Position numbers and translations under genes: made by a program
In this document: one piece after another, positions 11,476-22,600 of the stretch
Layout of the letters: each line of letters begins with the position of its first letter
Position numbering within the stretch: position 1 is the first letter of the stretch
Notes under the pieces: model-generated
Databases searched by the model: none
What the model saw: the letters and a program-made list of their open reading frames with translations, nothing else
Told to the model about the DNA's origin: nothing
Assembly: GCA_963575745.1 (NCBI GenBank)
Contig: CAUYUJ010022422.1
Location: 52,756-116,755, forward strand
Direction: 5' to 3'
Source of the DNA: Prorocentrum cordatum
Taxonomy: Eukaryota > Sar > Dinophyceae > Prorocentrales > Prorocentraceae
Length of the DNA stretch: 64,000 bases

Positions 11476-11479
11476 TGGA

Positions 11480-11985
11480 GACGTCGTCTCGGGCGCCACG
11501 TCGATGTAAATAAGCAAGAATAGGGGAAGAGTGCATCCGTTGCTCTGGTTCAAGCCTAGGCCCAGGACGCAGGCAAGGACGTTTGTGCACATGCGAAACG
11601 TTCATGCCAAGCTGTTGTTGCAAAGGAGCCTCCGCGGGCACATCGAATCGATGGGGTAGATAAGAGCGATGGCCTCGCGCAACAAATAACGGCATTTGAT
11701 CCCTGAGGCAACCAGCCGGCCATCGACGTACCTGGCCGGCATTGCGATTTCTTGCCGAGTGAATTCTTTACGCTTCGCGTACCCCCACCAGCCCATCTCA
11801 CAGCAGCAACTCCCGCGAAGCATGCCGACAGTTGTGTTTTTCAGGCGTGTGTCCGCTGGGCTCCGCATATCTCCCCTGTTCCTCCTTCCTCCCGCCTCCT
11901 TGTCAATCCTGCTTGTGAGGTGAGGCGTTCGGGCACCTCGTCTGCGTGCGAGGTGATCGGGTGTTTCGCAGGTGGAGTCGTCGAC
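11480..11985. other. Spacer with microsatellite-flank box
   Basis: Unique sequence without a supported gene. Near 11814-11830 it carries GCGAAGCATGCCGACAG, a box that recurs beside the AGT arrays at 12785-12803, 60667-60681 and 60933-60946 (the last two inverted) and beside the CTC array at 63868. Confidence 0.5.
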
Positions 11986-12740
<755 letters not shown>

Positions 12741-12956
12741 TGTAGAAACAGTAGCAGTATTACTGTCGCCGAACAGGAATCCCAGCGAAGCATGCCGACA
12801 GTCGTTTGGTACAAGCGTGTGTCTGTCTGCCTTTACATGTATCCTCTGCTCCGAAGCAGGACGAGTCGGAAGAGGAGGAGGGAGGGAAGGAGTTGGGAGG
12901 CAAGACAGAGGGCGGTCGTCTTCGAGTCCAGCGATCTTTCCCGACCAGCGTCGTTG

Positions 12957-13255
12957 TCGTTGCCATTCTGGCTCCCAGTATTTGAGTGTGGCTGTGAGCT
13001 TCGCTCCGCCTACCCGTAACAGTCTCCGCCTATTAGCATCATCTTTGCGGCTGGCATGGAGAATTGCCCGTGCGTTTTTGTACTCTTGCTCGCTACGGGG
13101 GCTCCTTGGAGCGAGCGCGGAGAATGCCGGTTGCCGGCGTTCTCGCATCATTTTGAGCTTCGACAGCGCGGTCGGCGCGATGCACTTCGGTTCGCATGGC
13201 CTGGAACGTGATGGCGAGGCTTACGCCGCGAGGGTAGAGAGCGTAGCTCAGCCCA
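12957..13255 (+). pseudogene. 5' fragment of the SF1 helicase gene, with spliced-leader relic
   Basis: It begins with GTTGCCATTCTGGCTCC, a decayed dinoflagellate spliced leader, followed by the leader block GTGAGCTTCGCTCCGCC and an ATG (13056). The encoded start, MENCPCVFVLLLATGAPW, matches the start of the helicase copies at 15480 and 19540. About 60 bases later it jumps to sequence resembling 21835-21925 of the intact gene (CGCATGGCCTGGAACGTGAT...AGCGTAGCTCAGCCCA). It then ends in a CGA array. It is a small internally deleted derivative. Confidence 0.65.
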
Positions 13256-13323
13256 CCACGACGACGTCGACGAGGACGAGAGGACGACGACGACGTCGAG
13301 ACAACGACGACGACGACGACCAC
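13256..13323 (+). repeat. (CGA)n microsatellite
   Basis: Interrupted CGA/GAC triplets. The same kind of array follows the helicase copies at 16.9, 23.9 and 27.6 kb, so it belongs to the repeated gene unit. Confidence 0.9.
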
Positions 13324-13389
13324 CACGTCAATGGTGACTTGGCTTGCGAGCCGAACGCACGCGCCTACTGTGCTTTTGGCGCGAGGTGG

Positions 13390-13912
13390 CTGGCGTGCGC
13401 AAGTACCGCGCGTAGTCCATCACGGTTACGGGCTCGCCACTTTTGCTTATGATGTATGTCATATCCTTCTCCATTCGCCCCGCTTTCGTGTCAGCAGGAC
13501 GTCGTTGCGGCTAGCGCTCGGCGACATGCAGGCGCGGCGGTCACCGCGAGATGTCTCAGAGACGCGCCACTCTCGAGATTTTGTCGGCACGATCCATCCT
13601 TATTGCGACATCAGGGCATTGATTCCCCTCCATACATATACACGCATATATTCAAAACAGAAACACTCGCAAATCAAATACGCATAGACACACTCACACC
13701 AAGAAAGCACAGAAAGACACACAGATGTTGAACGTTGTTCTCCTCCTCTTCCCAAGGGGGTGAGAGGGGTGCGCCACTTTTCCTTTGGATGTCGAACAGG
13801 CTCATGTCGAGGACTGAGAGTCGAAGTTCCAAGTTTCGTTTGCCGCGCTCGTGTGCAGTTGACGCGTGGAGCGTTACGCAACGTGTTGGCTGAATTGTAC
13901 CGCCTTGTCTTA
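13390..13912 (-). repeat. Dispersed module with tRNA-like head, copy 1 (diverged)
   Basis: First of five related blocks (others near 17060, 24160, 27870 and 58390). Shared parts are a GGACATGCAGG-like block, a CA-rich stretch with ACACGCA repeats, and an end segment carrying CGTTACGCAACGTGTTGGCTGAATTG. Read on the minus strand, the better copies start like a tRNA (A-box-like CAGCTCAGCCAGC, B-box-like GGTTCGACTTCC), suggesting a tRNA-derived SINE. In this copy the B-box-like part is degenerate. Confidence 0.5.
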
Positions 13913-14354
13913 TGGAAAAACGGAAAAAAGTAGATCAGGTAGAAGGCTCTCCGAATTCTTGCAGGAGTACAGTGCGCTGAGAGGTCTTGCAGGTATTGAA
14001 GAGCTCGAGGCTATCAACATGAGCGTCGGCCTATCCCGTCACAGTCTATGTAGTGGCTTGAGGCGTATCCTGCCTCAGGGTATCCAGGGGCATGCGGTCT
14101 AGCTTGCCAAAGTGGTGCAGGCTTCCTCGATTTTCAGGGTACAGTACTATACAAGGTTGTGTTTGGTTCAGCTCCAGGTATCTTCCAGGGTTCTCACAGG
14201 GTGTCTAAGTGTAGAATGGCTGACAATGGACACTACATTCCGTTGGCGGTTCTTGAGTGGCACGTTTCAGACATGTCATGTTGTGTTGCTTGCGTTGTGT
14301 CATGTTGAATCGTGTGCGATATTCTCTCAAGTTTTGTATTAGAGTCAGTAGTCG
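13913..14354. other. Non-coding spacer
   Basis: Unique sequence without a supported gene. CGGCCTATCCCG plus CACAGTCTATG near 14030-14050 is also found at 25690 and 29395, so part of this is the same repeated leader block. Confidence 0.45.
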
Positions 14355-14394
14355 ATGACGACGACGACGATGACGACGACGACGACGACGACCC
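14355..14394 (+). repeat. (ACG)n microsatellite
   Basis: Short run of ACG/ATG triplets. Confidence 0.85.
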
Positions 14395-14529
14395 TGCCTC
14401 TCGCTCCGGGCGGCCGTCTTGGCTGCTGCCGCGTTCGTGTTCCCTCGACGATGATCCCGACGATTTCCACGTTTGGCTTGAAGGGTCGGCCTACTCTCCC
14501 TCGTCCGGGTCCCTTGTTTTGCTGGGGGG

Positions 14530-15010
14530 TGTTCTAGGAGTCGTTCGGGCCGTTCGTTCGTGTGTTATGCTTCTGGAGTTTTCTGTGCGTCCCTGGGGCC
14601 GTTCGTCCTGGCGTTAGTCGTTGGGGCCCTTCCTTGTGTGGGAGTCGTTCGAGCTTCTCGGGGTGTTGCAAGTTCGGGCGCCTCGTCTTGGTGTGAGTCG
14701 TTCGGGCCCCTCTTTGTGTGTGAGTGGTTGGCGCGTTTCGTGGTATGAGACACATTTGGGATCTTCGTGGTGTGAGTCGTTCGGGCTCTTCGTCCTGCTG
14801 TGAGTCGTTCGGGCCCTTCCTTGCGTGTGAGTCGTTCAGGCTCCTCGTGGTGTCCGTCGTCCAGGCCCGTCGTCCTGGTGAGAGTCGTTCGGGTTCTTCC
14901 TTGTGTGTGAGTCGATCGGGCTCGTCGTGGCGTGAGCAGTTCGGGCTTCTCGGCCTAGTGGGAGTCGTTCGGGCCTCTCCGTGTGTGTGAGTCGTTCGGG
15001 ATCGTCCTGC
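14530..15010 (+). repeat. GTGAGTCGTTCGGGC minisatellite, block 1
   Basis: Tandem units of about 25-28 bp, each with the core GTGAGTCGTTCGGGC followed by a variable tail (CTCCTCGTGGT, CCCCTCGTCCTGGT or CCCTCCTTGTGT). The three tail types alternate, giving a higher-order period of about 80 bp. This block is more diverged than the later ones. Every unit contains GTGAGT, a perfect 5' splice-site hexamer. Minus-strand frames rich in RTTHT and GPNDSHHEEPERL are translations of the array. Confidence 0.85.
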
Positions 15011-15015
15011 AATGA

Positions 15016-15383
15016 GTCGTGACCCCTGGTAGAATTTGAATCGGTCGTTCCGCCCTTCGTCTTTCTCCTCCTTCTCGTTATCGGAGTTCTGGTGGTGCGG
15101 TCACGCAGGCTTTCACGTGAGTGGTTCGGTAAAAGCCGGCCAAGGCCCAGGAGGCTTCGACATCTCGTACGAGGGCTTTAAGAACGCCCCAAGAAAGTCC
15201 AGAAGTAAGGCGGATCGAGATGGCGCGGCTTCGGGTTCTGCAGGTTTGGGTGAATCCACTGGTAGAAGTTCCCAGAGTGTGATGCACTCGCGTGAGGCCC
15301 CAGGAGGCTCGGAAGAATTGCCACGAGGTAATGAAGGGCCTCATGATTGGCCCAAATCCCTAGGTGCTCCAGCGTTGTCGTCG
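15016..15383 (+). repeat. Leader segment of tandem gene unit A
   Basis: Starts GACCCCTGGTAGAATTTG and runs to the spliced-leader relic. It is closely repeated at 18979-19443, about 3.96 kb downstream, defining the tandem period between gene units A and B. Confidence 0.75.
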
Positions 15384-16770
15384 CTGTTGCCAGTTTGGCT
15401 CACAGCATTGCGGTTCGGCTGTGAGCTTAGCTCCGCCTATCAGCAAACGCTTCCTTCTCCAGGTTTCCTTGCGGTCGGCATGGAGAGGTGCTGGTACGCC
15501 CTGGTAGCTTTGCTAGCAACGGGGGCCCCTTGGAGCGAGCAGGGCGAGGAGGCGGTGGTCATGCCTCCTTCTTGTGGCAACGACCGATCGTCGCCGTACC
15601 GTCGTCGCCCAGCAGACATTGCGGATTGCCTGCCGCCAGAGTTAGTTCTGCACATAAACCTGAACGCCGTGAGAGCAATCGAGTTCACGGAGCAGGCTCT
15701 CGCGATCAAATTCGCTCACATTACCAAGAGGCCGAGGCAGGATGGCAGCGGCGATTTCAATTGCATGATAAAACTCGTCGCTCAGTTAGGCACGAATGAG
15801 CCGCTTCCTTGGGAGCGCCTCAGCACTGCTCGGAAAGCTTGCGGTGACACGGTGTTTGCGCCCGCAAATATCGTGGCTTGGGGGTGCAGTTCCCCCCGCT
15901 TGGAGAAGATCGCCGTACGCATGTCCGTCGACTGTTGCGGCTTCGGGTCCAGCAACGTGGCTCGCAAGACCAGGTTCAACTTAGAGTCAGAGGTCGCGCC
16001 GGCGCTGCTGCATGCTGCGCAGGGCACGATGACGTGGTGCGTCGGAAGGTTCACGAGGACAATCTCGGTTGTATTTCCATCGTGTGCAACATGAACCCGT
16101 TCACCGACAGGGATGCCCGTTGGCGCGTAGACTTCGACGGCGACGTTGCAACTGTCAAGCATTGCATGCTGGGGATGATAAGTACGCTGGACTGTCGAAC
16201 ATGGGCATCCAGGGCAATGCGCGCAGCGCAGGTTGTCGAGACATTCGCACTGCTAGCCCTCACGTTAGCCCAGTTTTTTTGGAAGCAGCCTATCGGAGCG
16301 GAACGTTCCATGTCGGAACGGCTGCGCCGAGAAAAGAGTACGCTACTCGCATCAGGGGCAGTGGACCACGAGCAGTCTTTCCTCTTGCGTGGCATCGTAC
16401 TTATCTGCAAGAGCTGGAAGTGAAGGGTTCGGTGTATTCCGCGGTGAAAATGGCGGACCTCGCGTGCAACAATCCGGTCGGCTTTTTGTACTCCGCGTGG
16501 GTGATTTGCGACGAGGCCGAGCCAAGCGAGTCTACATCTGAACCCACATCTGCGACGCAATCACCCGTTCTTGAAATGTGCAAGCTGACCGAGGAGACCA
16601 GGCTCTGCGTTGGTGCATTGGGTGAAGTGTTCAAGCCGATGTCGAGGCGCTAGGTCGCATTGGAATGGCTGATAGGGCCACCCAGGCCGACCAGATAATC
16701 ATCCCGTTCGTATCTCTGCAAGATCTGCACGAAGCAGATTGGCTGCTCTTGCTCGGCGGGGGCGCTTAGA
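15384..16770 (+). pseudogene. SF1 helicase gene copy A, helicase core deleted
   Basis: A spliced-leader relic (15384-15405) and the block GTGAGCTTAGCTCCGCC precede ATG 15480 (MERCWYALVALLATGAPWSEQ). The frame then matches the intact copy B (19540-23796) through PYRRRPADIADCLPPELV and NVARKTRFNLES, with frame changes after about 16040. At 16346 the sequence jumps from the equivalent of copy B 20737 to 23382, removing about 2.6 kb that includes every helicase motif. The C-terminal DHEQSFLL...ICKSWK region and the terminal TTAG remain. It looks like a non-autonomous or dead derivative. Confidence 0.75.
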
Positions 16771-16876
16771 TTTCCAGTTTGTCTGCCACGGAAGTTGCCG
16801 AAGCAGGAGCGTTGTTGGTGCGTAGCAATGATCTTGCTGGAGGACGCCGACGGCGACGGCCTTGAAAACGTCGAAG

Positions 16877-16923
16877 GCGGCGACGACGACCACGGCCACG
16901 ACGACGACGACGACGATGACCGC

Positions 16924-16967
<44 letters not shown>

Positions 16968-17003
16968 CCGACGAGGACGTCGTCGAGACAACGACGACGA
17001 CGA
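16877..17003 (+). repeat. (GAC)n microsatellite after copy A
   Basis: GAC/ACG triplet array about 110 bases after the copy A stop, in the same relative position as those after copies B and C. Confidence 0.9.
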
Positions 17004-17059
17004 CTACAACGAGAACGTGAATGGCGACGCCGACGACGCCGACGCCATCTCGACGACAG

Positions 17060-17640
17060 GGGGGGCACTCCTGGCAGCGCCTTCACTCTGGAGAGCGAGC
17101 GGAACGCTCGCGGCCATCCTGGTTGTGCCTCGATGTGGCAGCGTTGCTGAGTTAGGTTATATCGGCCATGACCCGTGCGGGCTCGCCGCGATGATGTTTC
17201 ACTCCTTGCTCCATTGGCCTCGCCCTCGTGGCAGCGGCGTTGTTGCGGCGAACGCCCGAGGACATGCAGGCGCGGTTGTCGCCGCGGAATGTTCCAGTTA
17301 CGCGCCACTGACGAGCTTTTATTTGCACGTTCTCGCCCTCTTGCGACATTAAGGCGCCCTTCTCTGTCCAATACATACACGCACATACAGGAAAACACAC
17401 ACGCAGAACACACACACACATCCATAATAGCAAAATAACATAAACATCAGACGGAGTTTGAACCGTTCCTCTCGCTGCCGAGGGCGGTCGATGGAGCGCT
17501 CGCCAGGCCTGGAAGTTGAACTTTCGATGCTTCGTCTACTGCGCTCGCGCGCAGTAGGCGCGTCGTGCGTTGCGCACCGCGCTGGCTGAACTGCACCCGC
17601 CTTTTCGCATCAGAGCAATGCCAAAACAAAAATGCAGGAA
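17060..17640 (-). repeat. Dispersed module with tRNA-like head, copy 2
   Basis: Same block order as the module at 24160: CTCTGGAGA...GAGCGGAACGCTCGC, GGACATGCAGGCGCGG, a CA-rich tract (17370-17425), then the tRNA-like end (17505-17605). The B-box-like part is mutated here. Confidence 0.6.
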
Positions 17641-17697
17641 CAAGGCTTCCCCGAAGGTTGCAGGTTTACACAGCCTCGGGAGGGCCTCCAGAGATAA

Positions 17698-17740
17698 TGC
17701 CAGAGTTCAGTTCTCTGTGCGTTGCAGGTATGTGATTCGT
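17698..17740 (+). pseudogene. Short OTU-gene exon fragment
   Basis: ATGCCAGAGTTCAGTTCTC followed by TGTGCGTTGCAGGTATGTG corresponds to the MQEFGSLCVED stretch of the OTU gene (45.6 kb). The similarity stops where the GTGAGT-type minisatellite begins. Confidence 0.55.
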
Positions 17741-18815
17741 TGTGGTTCCTCGTGATGTAAGGTGTTGGGGCCCCTCGTCCTTCCTCGCGTGAGTCCTTCG
17801 GGCCCCTCATTGTGTGTGAGTCGTTCGGACCCCATCGTGCTGTGAGTCGTTTGGGCACTTCGTCTTCGTGTGCGTCGTTCGGGCCTCTCCTTGTGTGTGA
17901 GTCGTTCGGGCTCCTCGTGGTGTGAATCGTTCGGGCTCCCCGTCCTGGTGCGAGTCGTTCGGGCGCCTCCTTGCGTGTGAGTCGTTCGGGTTCGTCGTGG
18001 CGTGCGTCCTTCGGGCCGCTCGTCCTGGCGTGAGCCGCTCGGGCCCCTCCTTGCGCGTGAGTCGTTCGGGCTCCTCGTGGTGTGTGTCGTCGGGGCCCTT
18101 CGTCCTGCTGTGAGTCGTTCGGGCCTCTCCTTGTGTGTTAGTCGTTCGGGCGCTTCGTGGTGTGAGAAACATTTGGGATCGTCCTGGTGTGAGTCGTTCG
18201 GGGGCCTTCGTTCTGGTGTGAGTCGTGCGGGTTTTCCCTTGTGTGTGAGTTGTTCGGTATCCTTGGGTATCAGTAGTCCGGGTTCGTCGTCCTGGTGAGG
18301 GTCGTTCGGGATCCTCCTTGTGTGTGAGTCGTTCGGCTTCCTCGTGGCGCGAGTAGTTCGTGCTTCGTGGCCTAGTGGGAGTCGTTCGGGCCTCTCCGCG
18401 TGTGTGAGTCGTTCGGGATCCTCCTGGAGTGAGTCGTTCGGGCCCCTCGTCGTGGTGTGAGTCGTTCGGGCCTCTCCTTGTGTGGGTCGTTCGGGTTCCC
18501 CGTGGTGTTAGTCGTTCGGGCCCCTTGCCCTGGTGTGCGACGTTCGGGCCCCTCCTTCTGTGTGAGTCGTTCGGGCTCCTCGTGGTGTGAGTCGTCTGGG
18601 CCATTCGTTATGGTGTGAGTTGTTCGGGCCGCTCCTTGCGCGTGAGTCGGTCAGTCTCCTCGTGGTGCGACGCGTTCGGGCCTTTTCGTCCTGGTGGGAG
18701 TCGCGCGGGCCCCTCCTTGTGTTTGAGTCGTTCGCGCTCCCCGTTGTGCGAGTCGTTCGGGACCTTCGTCCTGGTGTGAGTCGTTCGGGCTCCTCCTTGT
18801 GTGTGAGTCGTGAGG
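17741..18815 (+). repeat. GTGAGTCGTTCGGGC minisatellite, block 2
   Basis: About 1.07 kb and roughly 40 units, with the alternating unit types described for block 1. It starts directly after an OTU exon fragment and ends at the hairpin GCGCTGTATCAGCGC. Confidence 0.9.
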
Positions 18816-18978
18816 GCGCTGTATCAGCGCATCTGTGACGTCGCTCTAATGGCAAAGTCTGGTCACCCTGCTAGTGAGCCCCATGCGTCTCCACGTTCGC
18901 AATTGGGTGGAAGAATGCGCAGAGCGCAGCACGTCGCCACAAACAATAACTGACATTATGTGTAACCCTGTTCATAGG
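18816..18978 (+). repeat. Array tail with hairpin GCGCTG-TAT-CAGCGC
   Basis: A 15-bp near-perfect hairpin followed by ATGGCAAAGTCTGGTCACCC and AGTGAGCCCCATGCGTCTCC. The same tail ends the blocks at 25.24, 28.98 and 44.51 kb, and a shortened form forms the 3' part of the Pif1 intron at 53.1 kb. Confidence 0.75.
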
Positions 18979-19539
18979 TGACCCCTGGTAGAATTTGACT
19001 CGGTCGTTCCGTCCCTCGTCCTTCTCCTCCTTCTCGTCATCGGAGTTCTGGTGGTGCGCGCACGCAGGCTCTCACGTTAGTGGTGTGATGATAACGTCCG
19101 CGGGAGCGCAGCGCTTTCGGGTTTCGCTGTCTTCTTTTCCCGACGCTGGTTGGCGGCGCTTGAGGTTCGTTAGGTCGTGCGACGACGGTCCACGGCCCAG
19201 GAGGGCCCAGGAGGCTTACACATCGCGCACGAGGGCTTCAAAAACGCCCCGAGAAAGTCCACAAGGAATGCAGCTCGCGACGGCGCGGGCTTGGGTTCTG
19301 CAGGCTTGGGGGAAGCCGCTGGTAGAATTGCCGAGAGTGCGTCGCATTCGCGCGAGGCCCCAGGAGGCTCCGAAGAATTTTCACGAGATCATGAAGGGCC
19401 TCATGATTGGCCCAAATGCATAGGTGCTCTACCGTTGTAGTCGCTGTTGCCATTCTGGCTCACAGCGTTGCGGTGTGGTTGTGAGCTTAGCTCCGCCTAT
19501 CAGCAAACTCTTCTGCCCTCCAGCTTTCTTGCGGTCGGC
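18979..19539 (+). promoter_or_regulatory. Leader of helicase gene B with spliced-leader relic
   Basis: The second copy of the GACCCCTGGTAGAATTTG leader (unit A at 15016) ends in CTGTTGCCATTCTGGCTCAC at 19444-19463, which matches the dinoflagellate spliced leader at 17 of the 20 aligned positions, then GTGAGCTTAGCTCCGCC. It probably records integration of a trans-spliced cDNA. Dinoflagellate promoters lack recognisable core elements and none is claimed. Confidence 0.5.
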
Positions 19540-19629
19540 GTGGAGAGGTGCCCGTGCGCCCTTGTAACCTTGCTAGCAACGGGGGCCCCTTGGAGCGAGC
19601 AGGACGAGGGCAAGGATTTCGAGGAGTTC

Positions 19630-22600
19630 ATGGTGAACACGTTTGGAGCATCGCTCGATGATGGCGTGCCGTCGGAAAGTCAAGATGCAGAATTTAGCTG
19701 CGCTCATCCGGCTCGGAACGGGTCGAATTGTTTGCTGAAGGGTCGTGCCGCCTGCCAATTTCCAGATGCAGTAGAGACTCCGCGTGTCATTCTTGCAGTT
19801 CGTGGCGCATGGTTACCGCGTGGCGAGGCTGACGTCATCCACAGTACATTGCCTGGCAAGCAGGTGTTGAAGTTTTGGGTGGCTGTACGTGCCGAGGAGG
19901 AGGTGGTCATTCCTCCTTCTTTTGGCAACGACCGAGCGTCGCCATACCGCCGTCGCCCAGCAGACATTGCGGATTGCCTACCGCCAGAGCTAGTTCGTGC
20001 AATCAAACTGAACGCCGTGAGAGCAATAGAGTTCGCGGAGGAGGCCCTCGCGAAGAAGTTCGCTCACACTACCAAGAGGCCGAGGCAGGATGGCTACGGT
20101 GAGCTGAACTGCATGAGGAAACTCGTCGCACAGTTAGGCACGAAGGAGCCTCCTCCTCCCGAGCGCCCCAGCACTGCCTGGAAAGCTTGCGGTGACACGG
20201 TGTTGGCGCCCGCAGATATCGTGGCTCGGGGGTGCAGTTGCGCCCGTTTGGTGAAGTTCGCCGCGCACATGTCCGTGGACTGTTGCGGCTTGGGGCCCAG
20301 CAGCGTGGCTCGCAAGACCAGGTTCAACCTAGAGTCCGAGATCGTGCCGGCCCTGCTGCATGCTGCGAAGGGCAAGTTGCTGTGCGAACTGCGGGCGGGG
20401 TCTGTTCGCAACGAAGATGCGGTGCGTCTGAAGGCTCACGAAGACAATCTCGGTTGTGCTTCCACCGTGTGCAACATGAACACGTACACTGACAGGGATG
20501 CTGGTTGGCGCGTAGACTCCGACGGCGACTTCGCAACTGACAAGCATCGCATGTTGTGGATGATAAGTACGCGCGTACTGTCCAGAATGGGCATCCAGGG
20601 CAATGCGCTTAGCGCAGGCTGTCGAGACATTCGCATTGCCAGCCCGCACGTTAGCCCAGATATCCTGGAAGCCGCCTACCGGAGCGGAACGCTCCATGTC
20701 GTAACGGCTGCGCCGAGGAAAGATTACGCTACCCGCATCACTCTGGAGCCAGAAGTGGATGAAGAGGGAGAGTATCTCGGCGTTCTCGTTGAATGGGTTG
20801 GCAACCGAGTATACCAGCACGATGCTCTTGTCCGCAGCGCTACTGCGGAGAATACTCTTGGCCTCGGCGCTCTGCGGGCTGCCTTTTCCATACTGCAGCC
20901 TGGGTCTGGCTCGTCAGTCGCAGTGGGGAATGTGCTTAAGAACAGAGTGTCTCCATCGTCTCCTTTCATCCAGTCGGTATTGCGCAGGCGCTGCATTCAG
21001 CTGTCGGACGATCAGAAGCGACGCATGGAGATCATCAGCGCCTCGGACAATCATCACTTAATGATCCAGGCTTTCGCAGGTACTGGGAAGTCGCTACTGC
21101 TGGCTTTGCTGGTGGAGACAGCGTTGGAGCACGTCAACAAACAAAATGGCGCAGTGGAGATCGTGACTCCGTCGCGTGACTCTATATTACAAGGTCCAGA
21201 TTTCTTCAACAAGGTGTTTGTGGCTACTGATTTCGGGCCCCGAGTTATTTGGCTTGGTCGCCCTTCAGATGCCCCTGCGGCGTTGAACACATGGGAAAAT
21301 GAGGTTGCCGATTTGGTGAATGAACAGCTGCACTTTCTGCGCGCACAGGTGCAAGAGCTGGAAGCCTTGCAGTTACGTCCTGCTTTTCAGAGTATCATGG
21401 AGTTCCGCATGTCCTGGAAGGACATGCCAGCGGCCCGTTCTGTCGTGGCTGGGGGCGCTGCGTTCGCGGCGTTGGAGGTGTTCCGCGACCTTGCTCGCCA
21501 ACACATGCTACAGATTTTCGCCATCAAGCGGAGAAGGGCGGAGCTCTGGGAGAACGTCATCAAAGAAGGCACCAACGGTTATCTCATCGTGTCAACAATG
21601 GATTATTTCGTCAAGTGGCGGGCGGGAGCCATTAAAGGATACCTGAACCGTTTGTTGAATCGCCTGGAGATCAGCCTGTTCGGCATGGAAGAGTATGAGT
21701 CCTACGGCGTTTCCCAAGTTGTGGCTGCTTTGTCGAACGCGTCTATACAGACACTGCTCACGGTGGGGGACCAGCATCAGAGAGTGGAAAATGTCGGTGG
21801 CCCGCGTTCCCGCTCCACCGTCAGCTCTGACAGCCCGGAAGGCGCGCTGCCCTTCGCTCCGCATGGCCTGGAAGGTGATGGCGAGGATTACACCGCGTTG
21901 GCAGTGAGCGTAGCTCAGCCCACGCAGTCGGCTCTGACAGGAAGCGCGGCCGTCCCTGAGGCCCGTCCGTGGTATGAATGGTGCCTGAAGGCCGAGAATG
22001 CAGTTCTCGACGTTTGCAAAAGGTGCGGCGAGGACGTGTGCAACTACGTGGCGCACTGTTTTAAGTTCGCGAGCACTTTTGCTTCTGACTCCGCTGTCGC
22101 TCGTGACACTACATTGCAGCACGTATTGCACGACGGCGGCCAGTGGTGGAGGAGTCCAGTGCGGGGCGGTGATGAAGTCGGTTGGCACCCTCTCTTGTTC
22201 GAATGTTTATGTCACGCCGTTGCCGCAGATTTGTGTGAGTATCGGAATCTTCAGCGGGAGGGGCAAGCTTTCCCACGACCCACGGTGCTGATCATCATGC
22301 CTCTAAGCCGGTCAGCAATCCCGCTGCGTTGCTTGATGCAAGCTGTTTCCGATGACTCAGCTGTGGGCCCAGGGGTCGCGCAAGCGTCGCTCCCTTTGAA
22401 TGTGAGGGGGGAGGGCGTCCCTATAGGTCACTGCGTGCGGCATCGTCGCACAGTGGGTGCTCAGGACCAATACGCTGGGACGCAAAGGAACTTGAACCAA
22501 GCGTACATCAACGTGACGCGCGGGGTGATGAAGACTTGCATGTGGGTAGAGGTACAACCCTTCGGGCATCCAGGAAGGCCCCGCGAGGCTCGCCATGAGT

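Noticed and set aside
14530-18815. Possible CRISPR-like repeat-spacer array
   Set aside because: Units are contiguous 25-28-bp repeats with related, not unique, tails, and the genome is eukaryotic; this is a minisatellite with higher-order structure.
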